NCBI GenBank assembly: GCA_910589415.1
Contig: OU342639.1
Coordinates: 5,774,268-5,838,267 of the forward strand
Direction of reading: 5' to 3'
Length of the DNA: 64,000 nucleotides
From: Malachius bipustulatus
Taxonomy: Eukaryota > Arthropoda > Insecta > Coleoptera > Melyridae
Shown piece by piece: positions 10,789 through 25,100 of this stretch (position 1 is the stretch's first letter; each line of letters starts with the position of its first letter). The notes beneath the pieces were generated by a model that was not told the DNA's origin, did not search any database, and was given only the letters and a program-made list of their open reading frames with translations. A program made the translations under genes and the position numbers.

Positions 10789-13700
10789 CTCCATCTCCAT
10801 TCTCCAATCCCAAACCAAATATAAAATGATTGATGAAAGATGATAACTGTCAACTATCAGTCACTACTGTCTTGTCACTCTTTGAAGTCATATTGAATTG
10901 AATCATAGACTACATAGCTAAATTATGTTATAAAGAAAAAGCACTAACAGCCACCTTACTCAACTAACAGCATGGCGCAAACGCCTAAATAAAGTTATGG
11001 CCATCCTTGTTTTACTCACTGTATAGTGGTATCAAACACTATCAACGCAATAAGTCGCTAAATCTTCACAAAGTGTACTTCGCTCAGAAATGACAACAGG
11101 ACAGGATGTCAGTTTTTCAAGGCAATCAGTATCTCGCTTATATCAAGAAAAAACCATTTCCGACCAGTCGAAAAGATATTTTACTTAATATACGTAGGTA
11201 CTTTATGGAATATTTCTTAAAAAAATAGTTGAAGATCTTTTAATCTGAACATTAAAGGCACTTTTTATGGAAAATTCAAATTGGTCATTATTTTTTTTAA
11301 TCCAAGAAAGTTTTTATTTAATTTCGGGTGCCATTTCAGATTTCCATATTTTTGAACAAACTTTATTAAAAAAAAAAATTAAATCCCCAAGATACGACCA
11401 TAAAAAACAAAAGATGACAAAAGTATATATCAGTCATCTCGAAAGTTAAGAAAAAAGCCATGGCAAAATCTGAATTTGCTAAAAAAAAATGTATGTCTTG
11501 ATAATGATAGAATAATTTATTACTTTTATCAAAATATTGTATTGAGTCCACTAAGGGTGGACATTGGGGCGTGACTTAATGACCGCGCCTCGGCCCTCGG
11601 CCATCTTATTTGAGTTACCCCGCTGCGCAATCTAAATATTAAAAGCTGCAAGACTCTTGTGCTTTTATACTTCTTTGACTACGTCCCTCCAAGCGTCCAA
11701 GCACTCCAAGCTCATATGCGTCTATGTTATCCTGTTACATTGGATCTCGCAAGTAGCAAACTGGTGAGTTCCACCGACGTCTTCAGATAGTCATGGCTAA
11801 AATATATAGGGTTTCCAGGGGGAAGGGGTGGGAGGTAGAGTATGTACTTTTTCAACGACCTGTTTAATTATGTATTTAAAAAATATATATAAAAAAGGCG
11901 GAGTAACGTAAATAAATTTTAATTGAACTCCATAATGTAAAACCTAACAATATTTAGGTAGCATCAGGATTGAATTGAATGTGAAGTGAAAAGAACAATG
12001 CGAATTGCGAATGGGTGTATATTATACCAATACTTTTAGCTTATAGTACTTTTAAATTCATAATATATGTCAACGTTTTATTTTATCTTCTTATTTTATT
12101 TTTATTTTTAGTGCCTATATAATTCCACCCGCTCAACCAGAAGCCTGGGGCAGAGCGGGTTTTTTCGCGACGTTGCGCGTTTTATTATGTTACGGGGTTG
12201 CTATGTGTTGCCATATCATCATCATCACCAACAACAATCACATTATAGATTATGTACGTATTTATGTAAAAAATAACGAAACTTTGATTATCTGTAGGTT
12301 GAGAAAGTAGGTATGTACCTGTACAGCATGGCGAAAATGATTAGAACCGTAAATATTAAAAAAGAGAATTCTTTAGGAAGGAAAATTATATTCACTTTAA
12401 TTAGTACTATTTTTTTGTCTATTAAGACTTAGAGAGAAGGTGTTTGCTTGACTTTCTCGATAAGAAATAATAATGTCTTAATTGACTCCAGGCTTTTAAT
12501 TGATAATGAATGACTAATAATGTTATATCCCTCATCATTAATATTCTTTTCTTAAATTTACAATAATTATTTAAGAGATAAAATATAGTTTTATTTACAA
12601 TTAGGCTAAATATAACGCAACTGTCATAGTTAATTAAGTACCTACCTACCTACCTAATTAATATTAAATTATAGGTACTTATATTGTGTGAAATTTTCTA
12701 ATGGAATAAAATTCCTAAGTAACTTATAATTTTTTGAATAAAAAGCTCTGACAATTAATATTTTTTATTTTATTTTAAAGTTTTTAAGATTTATTTAAAA
12801 TGTTTGTCTCACCCTCATTATGTTCATATCTTTTTAAACAAACACCTCTTCTTTTCTTGCTGGGCATCACATCATCAAAAGAAAGAATATGTTTTATTCG
12901 AGGAAGCGAGTTTATCTCAAAAATTCTTGAGCTGGAAAAAGTCAGTCACTCATTAGGGATTTGGAAGAGCGGGTCACCTTACAAGTAGGTATACGGAGTT
13001 GGCCGTCGTTATCGTTTGCCTGGCAAATTCGGAGTCTCCATAAGAACCAATTAAGAGAGTCCAGGGCGGTGCCTGGGTTCGCAACGTAAGTAGGTATAGG
13101 AGTTAGAGTTAGGTAGGTATACGTGGTATACGTATGCAGGAAGAGAGAGCTTTTAGAATAGAGAGAAAGGAAAGGAGAGAACTTTGAAAGTCTGAGCTCG
13201 ACGTGTGAGTCGGAGTTTAAGAGTAAACTTTCGAGGTCTGTTATTAAAAAAAAAAAAAAAAAACGGAAATTAATTTTTATTTCTTATTTGAAAGAACTAG
13301 CCTAGTCATCAAGCACAACTCACAACTCCATCCGTATACCTACTCGACATAAAAGGTAAAAAAATCGACTTTTCTCGAGTATATTGCACTATCGCAGATG
13401 ATTTAATAATAACTGAACTTACGATTTTAATTAATTTATTAGGTAGGTATATATAGGTAATTACTTTTGTGTTAGATACCTACTTATTTAAATTTATTTT
13501 AAACGCATCCAATTTGCTTAAATTATAACTGTGATTAATAAAACTCATGTCTACCTTATTCATAAAAATATAAGAGTCAACGATCTGCACGCTGTACTTT
13601 GATCGATTATTAATAATTAAGTAGGTACCAGTATAAAATTAAATGTTTACTGTATAATATAACAACATATGGGTGCCTATAATATTAGGGGTCGTGTTCT

Positions 13701-15299
13701 AGCTTCCCCTCTATTCCTTATAAGCAAACCACCTCGTCTACAATTTAGATATTATTTACTAAAAAATTCTTATATTCTTTATTTTATCAAGAACATGATC
13801 GGACTTTTTCAATAGAAATACATACATATAATATTTTTATGTTATGATGATGTGGCAACAAGCAACGTCAGGTACGGACGTCTATGAACGCGCAACGTCG
13901 CAAGTCTCAATAACTCCTCGCAGTACAACCAATCCGCCTCCAACTCCAAAATTATTCTACTTGCAAGCTTGCAACACTGTAACTGTGAGCCCTCTCCCAC
14001 AAAAATTACGTAATGATAATTAATTGCAGCCAATGTTGCCATTCTATGGGAAATGTTCTTTTAGCTGATTTAGCTGCTTCGTGCATAGGTACTACAATTC
14101 TCATAATTATTATGATTATGCAGAACGTAATAATAATTGATAACATTAGTCATCATATAATTTTCAGGTAGGTACCTATACCTATTTTAGGTACCTATAA
14201 TATCGTAGGACCGTTTGACGTTGACAGAAATGACGTAGGTCAGGTAACATAAATAATGGAATAACAGTGATAGACAACTTATTTAATTTACCTAATTTTA
14301 TTCCAATTTTTGCTTTCACCATATATATTTGGTCCCCACCATAAAAGTATGTCGTTAATGTTCATATTAATTGTGTTGTTTTATTAAATACATAGGTAAA
14401 ATACCTATAGGTATAGCATTCTATTAATTTTTTGAATTTGATAATACCTCCAGAACCAGACAATTAAAGACTTTCACTTTATTCTCGTAATTACAGGTTT
14501 ACGGGATTTTTTAATGATTTACAGTCTATATTACGTAATAACACAAAAGATTCAAACTTCCACTTGTCACTTTTTTTTTTCTTATTGCATGTGTCACGTT
14601 TCGTTCACTATAATCAGATTCTTCCACAGTCGGTTCTTTTTTAGACGAGTACTTAACTTCTCTTCCACACATATTCACTGGATACACTATACTTGTACTT
14701 GCAAGCTCTCTATTGATACAAGTTCAAAACTGTACTGACTTGCGCCGATGCACTTATACGGCAGAGACAGTAATTCTCGAAACGTCAAGAGAGGCATCAT
14801 CAATGCCATGTCAAAAATTGAACATAGCTCCCTAATACACTAACAGAACGTTTTTGTTTATCAGAGAATGTGGGAATATGGAATATGTGCGTCATCGGAA
14901 ACTTTTTAGAGGACTAATGATATCGTTGTTGATGCGAAAAAAAAATAAACAAAAATCACGAGCGTTTAATAATTAGAGGCAATTAAAAATAATCACAACA
15001 AAAATATAATTAATTATTAAAAAATGAAATTAAAAATAATTGTTTGGTAAAATAATTTTTGACAAATAGGTACGGTAAATGCGAAGCAGTCAGGTTTGCA
15101 ACATTTTATGATGTAATTTTCGTAGGAGGTGTTGCAATTTAATATAGGGTTCGCAATAATTATTACAGTGTTGCATTTGGATCGCGGGTTTCCGTCGACG
15201 AATATCCTTGAAACGCTAGTCAAATCAAAAGACCTTGGAAACACTGTATGTAGCCTCCTCTGGGTACCGCTACGTCATCAATGATGTGTCGTCATAGCA
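10789..15299. other. Intergenic A+T-rich region, no gene seen
   Basis: No open frame is convincing. A short GC-richer island lies at 11560-11640 and another near 12125-12190. taggta/tacctac clusters occur at 12640-12680, 13440-13480 and 14160-14200. Poly-A runs are at 11369 and 13244-13262. The 66-residue minus-strand frame at 13842-14042 has no domain that I recognise. Confidence 0.5.
12128..12165 (+). other. GC-rich hairpin followed by a T run
   Basis: The arms cccgctc (12128-12134) and gagcggg (12153-12159) enclose an 18-base loop and are followed at once by six T residues. In eukaryotes a T run ends RNA polymerase III transcripts, so this could be the 3' end of a small Pol III RNA. I cannot match it to a known RNA, and upstream promoter elements are not clear. 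Confidence 0.25.
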
Positions 15300-16034
15300 G
15301 TGTTACATCAGTTCTCGGAACGTGATTGGTGGAAACCGCTTATTGGTAGCCATTTTCTAAAATGAAAATAAACCGAGATTGTCTGAAATTCTCGACGGTC
15401 TCGTGCACCCTGGTAGGAGACATCAACAGCAAAGCAAACTAGAACTTAGCGAACCCGCGGCACGGCACGGCAGCTACTGCTACCGCAAGCGAATCCTACG
15501 ACTACGAGTACGAAATTCAGATTCAGACACTTTGGTAGAGAGATGAGCAGTTTGTTCTTGACGTTGGTATTGCTTGATGTTGCGCCTGTTTCGTTTCGAG
15601 TACAAACAATCGCCTTTCCTTCCTAGTAGTGACTGTTAACGAATAACGAACGCTCCGCGAAGGAATATCACCCAATTATCCATAGATACCAACCAACAGG
15701 ACAGGATGAGGTGTATTTAATTTACTACAAGCGGTGATAAAATCAACAGTATACCCAGTTTGTGTCTTTAGTTCTCGGTTCAGTGTTTAGTTAGTGTCAA
15801 GCCAATTCAATTCAAGAGTGAATTATTTTCTCATGGATGATAATAATTAATAGTGTGCGGTGCCGAATCCGGCAACCTAGTTTAACGTAACGTCAAGTCA
15901 ACTCAAAGTGTTCCCTTTCAGTAGTCGGCAGCGCTAGCGCTGGCGCCATGGCCGCTAAAACATCGGTAGAAATCAAATGAAATGCCCATCTACCAACCGA
16001 AAAGTGAATCCAAAAAAACAATTCATCCTGCCAG
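15300..16034 (+). promoter_or_regulatory. Probable promoter and 5' UTR exon of the long + strand gene
   Basis: Base composition becomes more balanced here, with many CG dinucleotides. Two CCAAT-type motifs (attgg) occur near 15328 and 15345. Sequence from about 15400 looks like a long untranslated leader. A possible splice donor is ccag|gtacta at 16034/16035. The matching acceptor at 18986-18987 (ttttctttag) opens the exon that holds the ATG at 19101. Only the acceptor side is strong; exon 1 boundaries are inferred. Confidence 0.4.
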
Positions 16035-16080
16035 GTACTAATCATTATGGTGATACTAGTAATAAAATAGGTATTGATAA

Positions 16081-16129
16081 TAATAAATAATAATAATAAT
16101 AATGATGATGATAATAATAATAATAAAAT
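16081..16129 (+). repeat. AAT/ATG trinucleotide microsatellite
   Basis: A run of aat/taa units is interrupted by three atg/gat units. It is simple sequence in an intron. Confidence 0.9.
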
Positions 16130-18905
16130 ACGGGGAAAATATAACCCGCCTTAACCTCATTCGAACTTTCATAAACAATAAAGTAGGAACCTTACTACCT
16201 AAGGTACCAGTACTAAAACGAAAACCTATTTAATTTTTAATTAGTTGATGTGGTAAACTGTGAACCGTGCTGACTGTTCCGACAGGTGTACCAGGTGCTA
16301 GACTAGGACTAGAGGACTAGACTAGGACTAGATTGAGGAATTGCGATGATGAAGGGGATTGCAATACAAGTGTCCGGAAATTGGGCGCTTAAAATTAAGG
16401 GGGTGGGGTGATTCTGCTTGGAAAAAGATTGCCAAAAGTTGCTAGAGCATTTTTTCGAAACCTCACAAATAAGGAAGGGGAAGTCATAGACTGTCAGTTG
16501 ATTTTTTCTAGTAGGTGTATAGGGATTTTCTTTAAATTTGGCTCACTTACCAGTCCATAATTTTTTCCTTTATATATTTTATTTTGAATTTTGAAGATGT
16601 ATACAATTGATGAAGATAAGACATAAGACAATATTCGGAAAAGGCCCTCTTGTTAAATTATTAATAACTTTCATGACAGCAAATTGAAATTAGTAGGTAC
16701 AAGGTTTCAAGCTAGCACAACTAATATAAAAAAAAAATTATTGACGCACAAATTTTCAAAAGTTTCTGCACCTGTAATTTGATTTGCACAAAATTATGGA
16801 TAAGTTAATGGTCTCATGTGATAAACAAGAAAAAGTAGTGCTAACTTGACTTTAGGCTATGTGCTATTAGGGTTGTTCTAATTTTTTGGACTCTTTTCGA
16901 CTCGCTTTTCAACTAATCTTTTGATTCCTTTAGAATGCCAATAAAATGAAAATTTGGTATACCGAAAATTTTACCTAAAGAAATCACATAATTTAGGTAG
17001 GTTGGTAATTTTCATTTTTCAACGGCCTTCACACTATCGTGTATTTAGCCAGCTGCAAGTTTTTCGTGTTTATTAAGTAAGTATGTAAATCTCTTTTAGA
17101 GATTTAGACCTTAAGGGCACCTGAGCTTGGTGCTCCTAATCATTATAAACAAATTCAGAAAAAATAGATGTTACAAGTTTATAAGGAAGAATTTTACGAG
17201 GAATTCAAGAATGCAGTCAGTAATGTACAGGGTGTTGTATTAAAAATGTTTGACTTGCTGGCTCACAGTATAAACACCCCGTATAAGAGAATAATAAAAA
17301 TTTTCTTAATTTAAAATCTAAATCTTTATCATTTGGCTACTTTTTTAATGCCGACTAACCTTTTTTCCTAAGCCAGTAGTGGAGATTTTGTTTTTTTTTG
17401 TCGCTAAATTCTATGGCACCGGTAAAATCGGCATTTGGAATTTTCTAGAAAAACGACCATTTACGATGAAGAACTCACTTTGGATGTTTCAAAAACTAAT
17501 ATTAGGAACTTTTGTCCTTAGAATGAGCCAAGGAATTACCCCTTAAAATTTTTCACACTTATTTAAAATAACCCTACATTATATTCAATCCACAATTTGA
17601 AGCAGAATCCAAAAATGCAGTAGTATTCACAGTAATCTGTTGAAAATAACAAATTTGATTTTTCTTAGTTTTATTTTTTATTTATATTTTACTGTCTATT
17701 GCAAAACTATAAAATCCCTAATTTTATTGAACAATTTTGTAACGTAAACAGCATACCTAGCATAGTAAACGACTTAGATTCGGTGAATTAGTATAGGAAA
17801 ATAGCCTGGGAACTGGGAATTATAAAAAAATAGTGGTTTTAGTAGATAACGAAGCACTAGAGAATTCTTATGTCAGTGGCGGATCAAGAGTATATAAGAC
17901 CCGGGGCGGAAAATTAGTTAGGGACCTCCTAGAGTTAGTGTTAGCCCTAAATTTCTTCCTCTCCCCTTGTAAAGCCTTACCCATGATTGAATGTTAGAAC
18001 TCGACTTTTTTGCAAGGGAGAAAAAGATTTAAACATTTCGTATTAATATCAGCGGATGCTGTGATTATTAATGTTTGGCAACTAAAAAAGGTGACAAGAA
18101 ATAGAATTGGATGAAAAATTGTGGTTCTTTCTGAATATTGTATATTTAGTCACCAAAAGTCATTGAAATTACTGAGGCAATTACCAAAAAAATGCTTTAA
18201 AAATCATTATTCATTATTGACTTTGAATATTTTTTATTTTTTATTATATTTATAATATATGCTTTGAAATCGGGGCCACCCCCTGAGAAGGGGGGTGACA
18301 AGGGCGAACCGCTCTTGCTGCCTTCCGCTTTTCCATTACTGTCATATATACATATAATTATAAGAGGAATTGGTAAAAATTTTGGGAAGTATTGAACAAT
18401 TTTTAATTTTTTTCCCTCTTACCCCTAAAATTATTGTTTGAGATCCGCTCATAAATAATAAAGATATAGTGAGATTAATAAAAAAACAAAAAAAGGTTGA
18501 TAAATGAAAGAAAACAGTGGAAAAAAATTGTTCTTGTAGAGATTTGGAACTCCCATTTGTATACTGCTCAATAATTAGGGATGTGCCGAAGTTTCACATT
18601 CCTGCAAGTTTGACACGAATTATAATACAATCAAAATAGATAGAAAAGTCAAAATTTCTGAAAAACTTCGATACAGCTCAAAATTAGTGTAGACTTTCAA
18701 ATCATAAAGGCTTCATCAATCTCGGATGTGCAAAAAATTTTATTCAAGGTTGAAAGCGAGAAAAGTAAATGCTCTTTTTAAAAATAATGTACATTTATCG
18801 AAAACAATTTAATTTTCACAATTTTTATGTTTGAAAAATACCTAAATATCTTGCAATGATTACCTAATTGTGTAATTTTGAATTTTGACATAAACCAGAA
18901 TAAAG

Positions 18906-18942
18906 TCCTATTATTATTATTATTATGATTATTATTATTATT
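18906..18942 (+). repeat. ATT trinucleotide microsatellite
   Basis: A run of att units with a single gat interruption lies about 45 bases before the splice acceptor of the first coding exon. Confidence 0.9.
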
Positions 18943-19100
18943 ACATTTTTCAGTTTTTTTTCATGAAATTCTCAATTTTTTCTTTAGGGAAAAAGGAAAG
19001 CAACATTAACGATTGGTTGTTGTGGTGCCTTCACTACGACCCGAAGATGAGCCCGAGCGTAATTTCTGTTTGCAAGTAAAACTTGAATGCTTGATTAAAG

Positions 19101-22100
19101 ATGAATCAAATGGTCAAACAAGAAAGACACGATGAAGCTGAAATTGCAGCGTTGGCAGCAAAGATGTTGGAAGCAAATAAGAGCAAGAATAACCACAACC
19201 AGTTGGCGAAAAATTCGCCCGTACAGGGCCAAAGCATGAACATTCTGAGCTTTATGCAAAGTGATAAATCAAAGTTTAAAAATACCAACTCTAACTTGGC
19301 AGTGGGAGCGACAGGTTCAATTGCCACCCCGAACCACCTCTCCGCCACAATAAACGGGAACAATAACAATAACACCAGCGTTAGTAACAATAACACAAAC
19401 CTTAACAGCAATAACGGCAGTAGTAATTGTTTGGGTCAAGAGCAGAGGTCGATCGATGAGGAATCGTTGAGAGGCCGGTTCGGTTGGACGAGCATTGGTA
19501 AAGTGCACATACCATACATAATGCGGAACAGTGAGCACTACGTCGCCGTCAGAATGGTCGAAATGAAGCTGTTGAACAAGTACCTGAGCTACCTGCATCA
19601 AGACATCTACAACTGCACCTGTGTCAGGAGCTACTACATCACCGAAGCCGAGGCCAGAGTGCTGAACGAAGTGAATTTTAGGCACTGTGATTACCAATTC
19701 GGTCGGGAACAATTCACTCTCAGAGATTTAATTGTGAGGCTTAGTGATGCTCATGAATTTTATAAATTCCTCAGTTCGTGTTATTCAAAATTAGTGAACG
19801 GAGAGACTAGTGCATTGGACAGGTGCGGTTTTATTAGGATAAACAAGGAATCAGTGGTACCTTACACATTGTATAATAGTCAAAAGGTGGTTCCCTTATT
19901 CTATTTCGAAGGTGAAACGGACAATTTGAAATTGAAAGCCGACAAACTTGAAGGCTGGGACTTGTCTTATTTAAAATTCTGTTGCAAAGTGCAAGGAATT
20001 CGAAATGAACTCTTTGCTCACGACTCCTGTTCAGTGATTAGTTTGAACGATATTAAAAATTATTTCCCGCCGGGTACGTTGTTTGAAGACTATTGGCCTA
20101 AGAAAAACGTCGACTCGCAATTATTAATATCCGGCAACACTAGGAGTCAGTCGGTAGTGCAATGGACTAGACAGCCGGTGGCGCCGCCCATGCTGTCTCC
20201 CTCACCGAAGCCGGCGGCGCAAGCCAAGCCAGTAACCAATAACGCCTTGCACAATACACACCTCTATTCCAGCTACGGTCTGCAGCCGATTTCAGGGGCT
20301 CAGCCAATTTACCACAACGCTCACACGCAGCAGACGCAGCCGCAGCCTCGGACTGTGTCGAGTGCTCGTGCTGCCGCCGCATACACGGCCAATGCTAATG
20401 CTCGACAGATGCGGACCTGCCTCTACTACCCCAACATGGCTCAGAATCCACCTCCTCTCATCAGACCTGCCCCTGCACAGCAGCCGTAAGTTTTCTTATT
20501 TTTACGTATTTTCTACAATAGTACTTACATTCAGCCAAAAATTTTGGTGATTTTTCAGAAATAACATGTTGGCTGCCTATATCTAGTTGCTGTACTCATA
20601 CTAAAATCACAATCATTCTTAAAACCTACATTTTGAAAAAATATTTCGATACTAACAGGTCCCTAGTCGATATACCCTCAGTTATTGACGTGGACGTGCC
20701 TTCAAAGTACTAAGAAATTAGTCTTAGATTCACCCCAAACACTGTTTGTATGCAACAGAAATATAATAGGGCCCAGTCCCAGTATAGATTCAGTAGGACT
20801 TCAGGACTTCCTTTTCCATGGGTTGGTTGTTGGTTGATAGAACAAAAGCTGATGACTGCAGCTTACTTTGCTCATATTTACAAAACCTGAAATTTTATTT
20901 TAATCTCTTATGTCAGTAAGACTCATCTTCGTAGATCTTGTGAATTATTTCTAACTGGGGTAGTTGAAACTAAACTAGTAGGAGCCCCCAATTTGCATAA
21001 AATATTGATCAATATTTTTGAGTAGTTATAGTGTTAACTTAATGAGATATGTCTCAGTCGGAGGTCAAATCGACTGCAATCTTAGTTTACCGAGGCTTAC
21101 TGAAAACTGTTTCAGCTCATTTCATGATATTCTGACAAAGATATTTTTTCTTGTTACAAAAAATCTGTTTTATGAGATTTTCACATTTTATAAAGCAATT
21201 TTCGCCTTGCTTTCAGCTTCAGCTCAAAGAGACCCCCCTCCCCCCCCCGGAAGGATTTTGTGTTTGAAACTATTCCCAAAAATTCAACTTTTGACAGGTT
21301 TTTTCGAATTTTGAGGGAAAAAATTTCAAATAAGAAAAATTGTTTGTAAGAACGACATCACACTTTTTTTCTTCTAAGCAGCAGGGTTAGAAAAATTCTC
21401 GATCCACCCAACAATACTTCAAATTTGCGTCGCAAATGGTAAATTTATTGTTAGGTATTCAGGCTACTCTTGTTCGGGTCGAAAAATTTCCCGTAGCCGT
21501 AGGTGTTTTTTTAACTAAATTTTTTTTTTTCACATGTTGGTCCGCACAGCTCATTTTTTTAAAGAATTTTTTTGTTTAGTTCTCCCTTTCCCCATCACTT
21601 CCAACTTCCAAATTTTGCCAGAATTGAATTTAATTAGATGGAATTAGGCGATTAACTAAGTAGCTTAAATTAAGTAGCTAAGACTAAATTAAGTAGCTTA
21701 ATTGTGTTTTTTAGGTGTCTCAAGTTGGGTGTTAGTAGAGCGACTATAGCAGATCAGTAATTTTATAAACTGATAATTAGATGCTAATTAAGTACTGTAT
21801 TTCGAAATTAGGTGCTCTCATAGTTTTCAAGAAAACAAGTGATTTGCCAACTGAATAATTCAACAAATCCATAATTAGACCCTAATTAAGTGCCCTAGTG
21901 TGAAATTAAGTACTCTCATTAACAGTTTTCGAGAAAACGATTGATCCCTCAAATAAAAAAACAAGTTGGAAAAAAACTGTCAGAATAAAACATAATTTAA
22001 AAAATCCAACAAGCCCTTAATTAGATGCTAATTAAGCCCTAGTGCGAAATTAAATGCACACACAGTTTTCTAAGAAATGATTGGTTTGCCTGCCAACTTA

Positions 22101-25100
22101 AAAACATGTCGACTGAGTAGTCAGAATGAATAAACTCTGACTTTTTGCAGAATTGCTTATCATTGGTGCTTTTATTATTCAACTGCTTAAGTAAGTTTTT
22201 GAATGTTTGATTTTTAATGTTGTAATAAAAAAAAATTCATGAATTCTAAGTATGTAGTTTTATTCTGACAGTGCCTCTGCTAGCTTATTTTTTTGTTAGT
22301 TGACTTGGCAAATCAGTTGTTTTCTCTAAAACTATTAGATCACTTATTTTCGCTATGAGGACACTTAAATTATCCATTCATAAAATTGATCTGTTACAGT
22401 TGCTCTGTTGCTCTGCTAACTCAAGTCAAGACACCTGTTTTATTCCTTTTCTCAGTCACTTCTTTGGTTGTAGATCTTCTGTTCATCAGGGGTTGTTAAT
22501 ATATAGATTTTTGCATTTCATCGGACCTGGTCAGAATCACGTTTTCATCACGACCTCAAAACTGGAAAGTTGCAAAAAAGCCCGTGTAAAGATGGCACAT
22601 CAAAATCAAGCGCCCCAAATTTTGACATGACTTCTTAGTTCTTCCGGTATAGTTCTATAGTTCTGAGAGGGGTGCAGCAATAGTTCTCAAGCTCAAATTT
22701 ATATTTTTTTTATTAAAAAAGGGGTGCTAACTTCACGCCGCACCGCAAATTTGGAATGCAACAGTTTCTGGGTGCTCTTTCTGTTCTAGACGAATAGTTC
22801 TAGAGTTCTCGATACAAAGTTGACATAGCTCTGCAAAAATAAAGCCAATATCGCAAAAACAGTTTTCATTAATTTTATTAAATAGCGCCTGTAGGAAATA
22901 CATGCCAGCGTCTCTGAGCCTCTTCCAAACTTCAGCCGGAATGTTATCAGGTCCCGTTGCCTTATTATTGGCCATTTTGCTGATGGACACTCTGACCTCT
23001 GTGCACGTTATTTCATCCAAAGGACTTTCAATTGGAGGCAGCAGCTTAGAATAGTACTCTACCCGTCTTATTTTAATGTCCTCCCTATTTGCAGCCTTGC
23101 TCCATGCCACAGCCCATTTGACATCCTTTTTTGCGCCTCGATATGCGTTTTTATCTTCATCACTGATTGTTTGTGGCCACGTTGTAAAACTGATTTTCTT
23201 TGTTTGGACATTTTCATGTATGTACTTCCGGATTCAAAGAGTGACTTTTGATACCTCTATTTCCGTCTTTGACAGTGGCAGTTTCTTGTATGTGTTTTAC
23301 CTTTACCAGATCTGTGCAGAGATTTTCACCCTCTAAACATTCCACCTTGAACCATCGAATTCTCTCTACTTTCTCTGTTCTAACTTTATTTGGCCTTGGC
23401 GTTATGAAGTCGCCTACTAGGAGTCGGTGTTGAGATGTTAATGGTTCTCCGGGTATAACTTGAGACTTTTTGAAGGTTTTCAGCATTCGTCTGTCTGCGA
23501 GGATGTAATCTACTTGACTGCAAATTCCGCCACTCTTATAGGTTATTAAGTGCCCTCGAGGTTTGGTGAAATAGGTGTTGATGATTGCCATGTTGAAAGT
23601 AGCTGCAAGGTCGAGTATACCTTACTCTCAAAAATTACAGAGAAAGCTGTCTCGTTGCGAAGTCTGCATATTAGTTCTTTTCTGTAGATCAAATCAATAT
23701 ATTTTATTGATTTTTTGTCGTAGATTTACGTGTTATAGCCAAGCAGCAATTTTAGAAATAAATTTTTTCTCATAAGTTATACATAGGTACATTAACGCTA
23801 TATTGATCGTTTCAGCGTCCAATGGTTCTTAAGATTCCAATAAATTTAATAGCAATAACAGATATTTTGCATCATACTACTTATACTCAGTAATTAATTA
23901 ATATAAAATGCTCTACTTTAGAATTAACATTTTGAACTTAACATAGTCTGGCTCTGGAGTATTTATGGGCCGTGTATGGATTACATCTATTCCAAGGTTG
24001 TCTGGGAACCAGGTTCTTTGCGTCTGGATTTTTATTGAGGAGGACATCACTTTACCAATTTATGTTTTCTGAAGTGCGAATTTATGTTTTCTAAAGTGCC
24101 TATTGCCTTGCTTGGCTATTTATTTGGCTAGGACTTAGAACATTGCATCAGAGGCTTAAGTTAAGCTGTAATGGTCTAAATTAGTCACTCTGCTATATGG
24201 AGGGACTCTAGTCTATATTTCTATTAGTTCATGTTTATAGTTAATTTATTAACTATTTCCAGGAACAATTTGAATATCAATATTATTTGATTTTTAAAAT
24301 TAAATAAAAGTACCTACGTTATGACTAAAGGAGGAAATTCTTTAATTTTCGAGTACCTACTGAATAATATCCAGACCGATTTGGCCCTCAAATAAACCAG
24401 TCTATGCGCATAGTAATTGGATTTGGGACCTATTATTTGGGATTTTATATTTTTTACTGAAAACAAACCAGCATTACTACTATATCCCTATCCAAAGCTG
24501 AATGGGGAATATTTATTATTTTATTATCTACTGGACTTTTAATTTATGACAAAGATACTTGAGCAAACAGGTTCTCTTCTTCAGTCTCGGAAATGGTGTT
24601 GTGACGTCATATAATAACACATAAACCCAAATATTTGACGATGACACAAATTGATATTCATTGCATCCCCAACAATAACTATACTCTTTCACTTAACTTG
24701 TCACAATCACTTCACTCTGTTTTCTAACTCACTTGTGGTACTTCAGCTTTCATCGGCTTCCAAACTACCATTGACTGCTCCGGTGGCACGCTCTTGTATA
24801 TATTTCTGAGGTACCATCGAACTCATCTAGATACATATGTCATTCCTATCATGTCATTAGAGCGCCCCGCTCGAAACCTATTCGCTGTCTCCACAGTAGG
24901 GTGCCAGACGATTCAGGTGGACTACCTTCATCTTGCACTTGGGGGCACCGCTTCTCTGAATCCTATACACCACGTCGTTTATCCTTTTAATAATGGTGTA
25001 AGGTAAGGCCCTTCTCACGATGGCATAAACTTGGGCGACAAACCCTTTTTCCTAGTCGGATTATAAAACCAGACCTTGTCTCCTTCTGTGAAGCCGCCGG

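Larger units (their letters stand above)
16035..18987 (+). other. Probable first intron of the long gene
   Basis: This is non-coding. It contains trinucleotide repeats at its start and end, homopolymer runs, and no recognisable transposon coding sequence. A GC-richer patch near 18270-18300 (cggggccaccccctgagaag) stands out but has no assigned role. Confidence 0.4.

Noticed and set aside
12128..12165. Bacterial-type intrinsic terminator
   Set aside because: The shape fits, but everything around is insect nuclear DNA with introns, and there is no bacterial gene upstream.
13020..13090. Possible tRNA or tRNA-derived SINE (gcctgggttcgcaacg resembles a B box)
   Set aside because: No matching A box at the right distance and no cloverleaf can be folded.
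16300..16335. Functional repeat in ctagactaggactagagg tandem motif
   Set aside because: Only two to three short, imperfect units; likely low-complexity drift.
19106..19712. Minus-strand open frames over the first coding exon
   Set aside because: Hydrophobic antisense shadows of the N-rich plus-strand frame (Asn codons read as Val/Ile/Leu).
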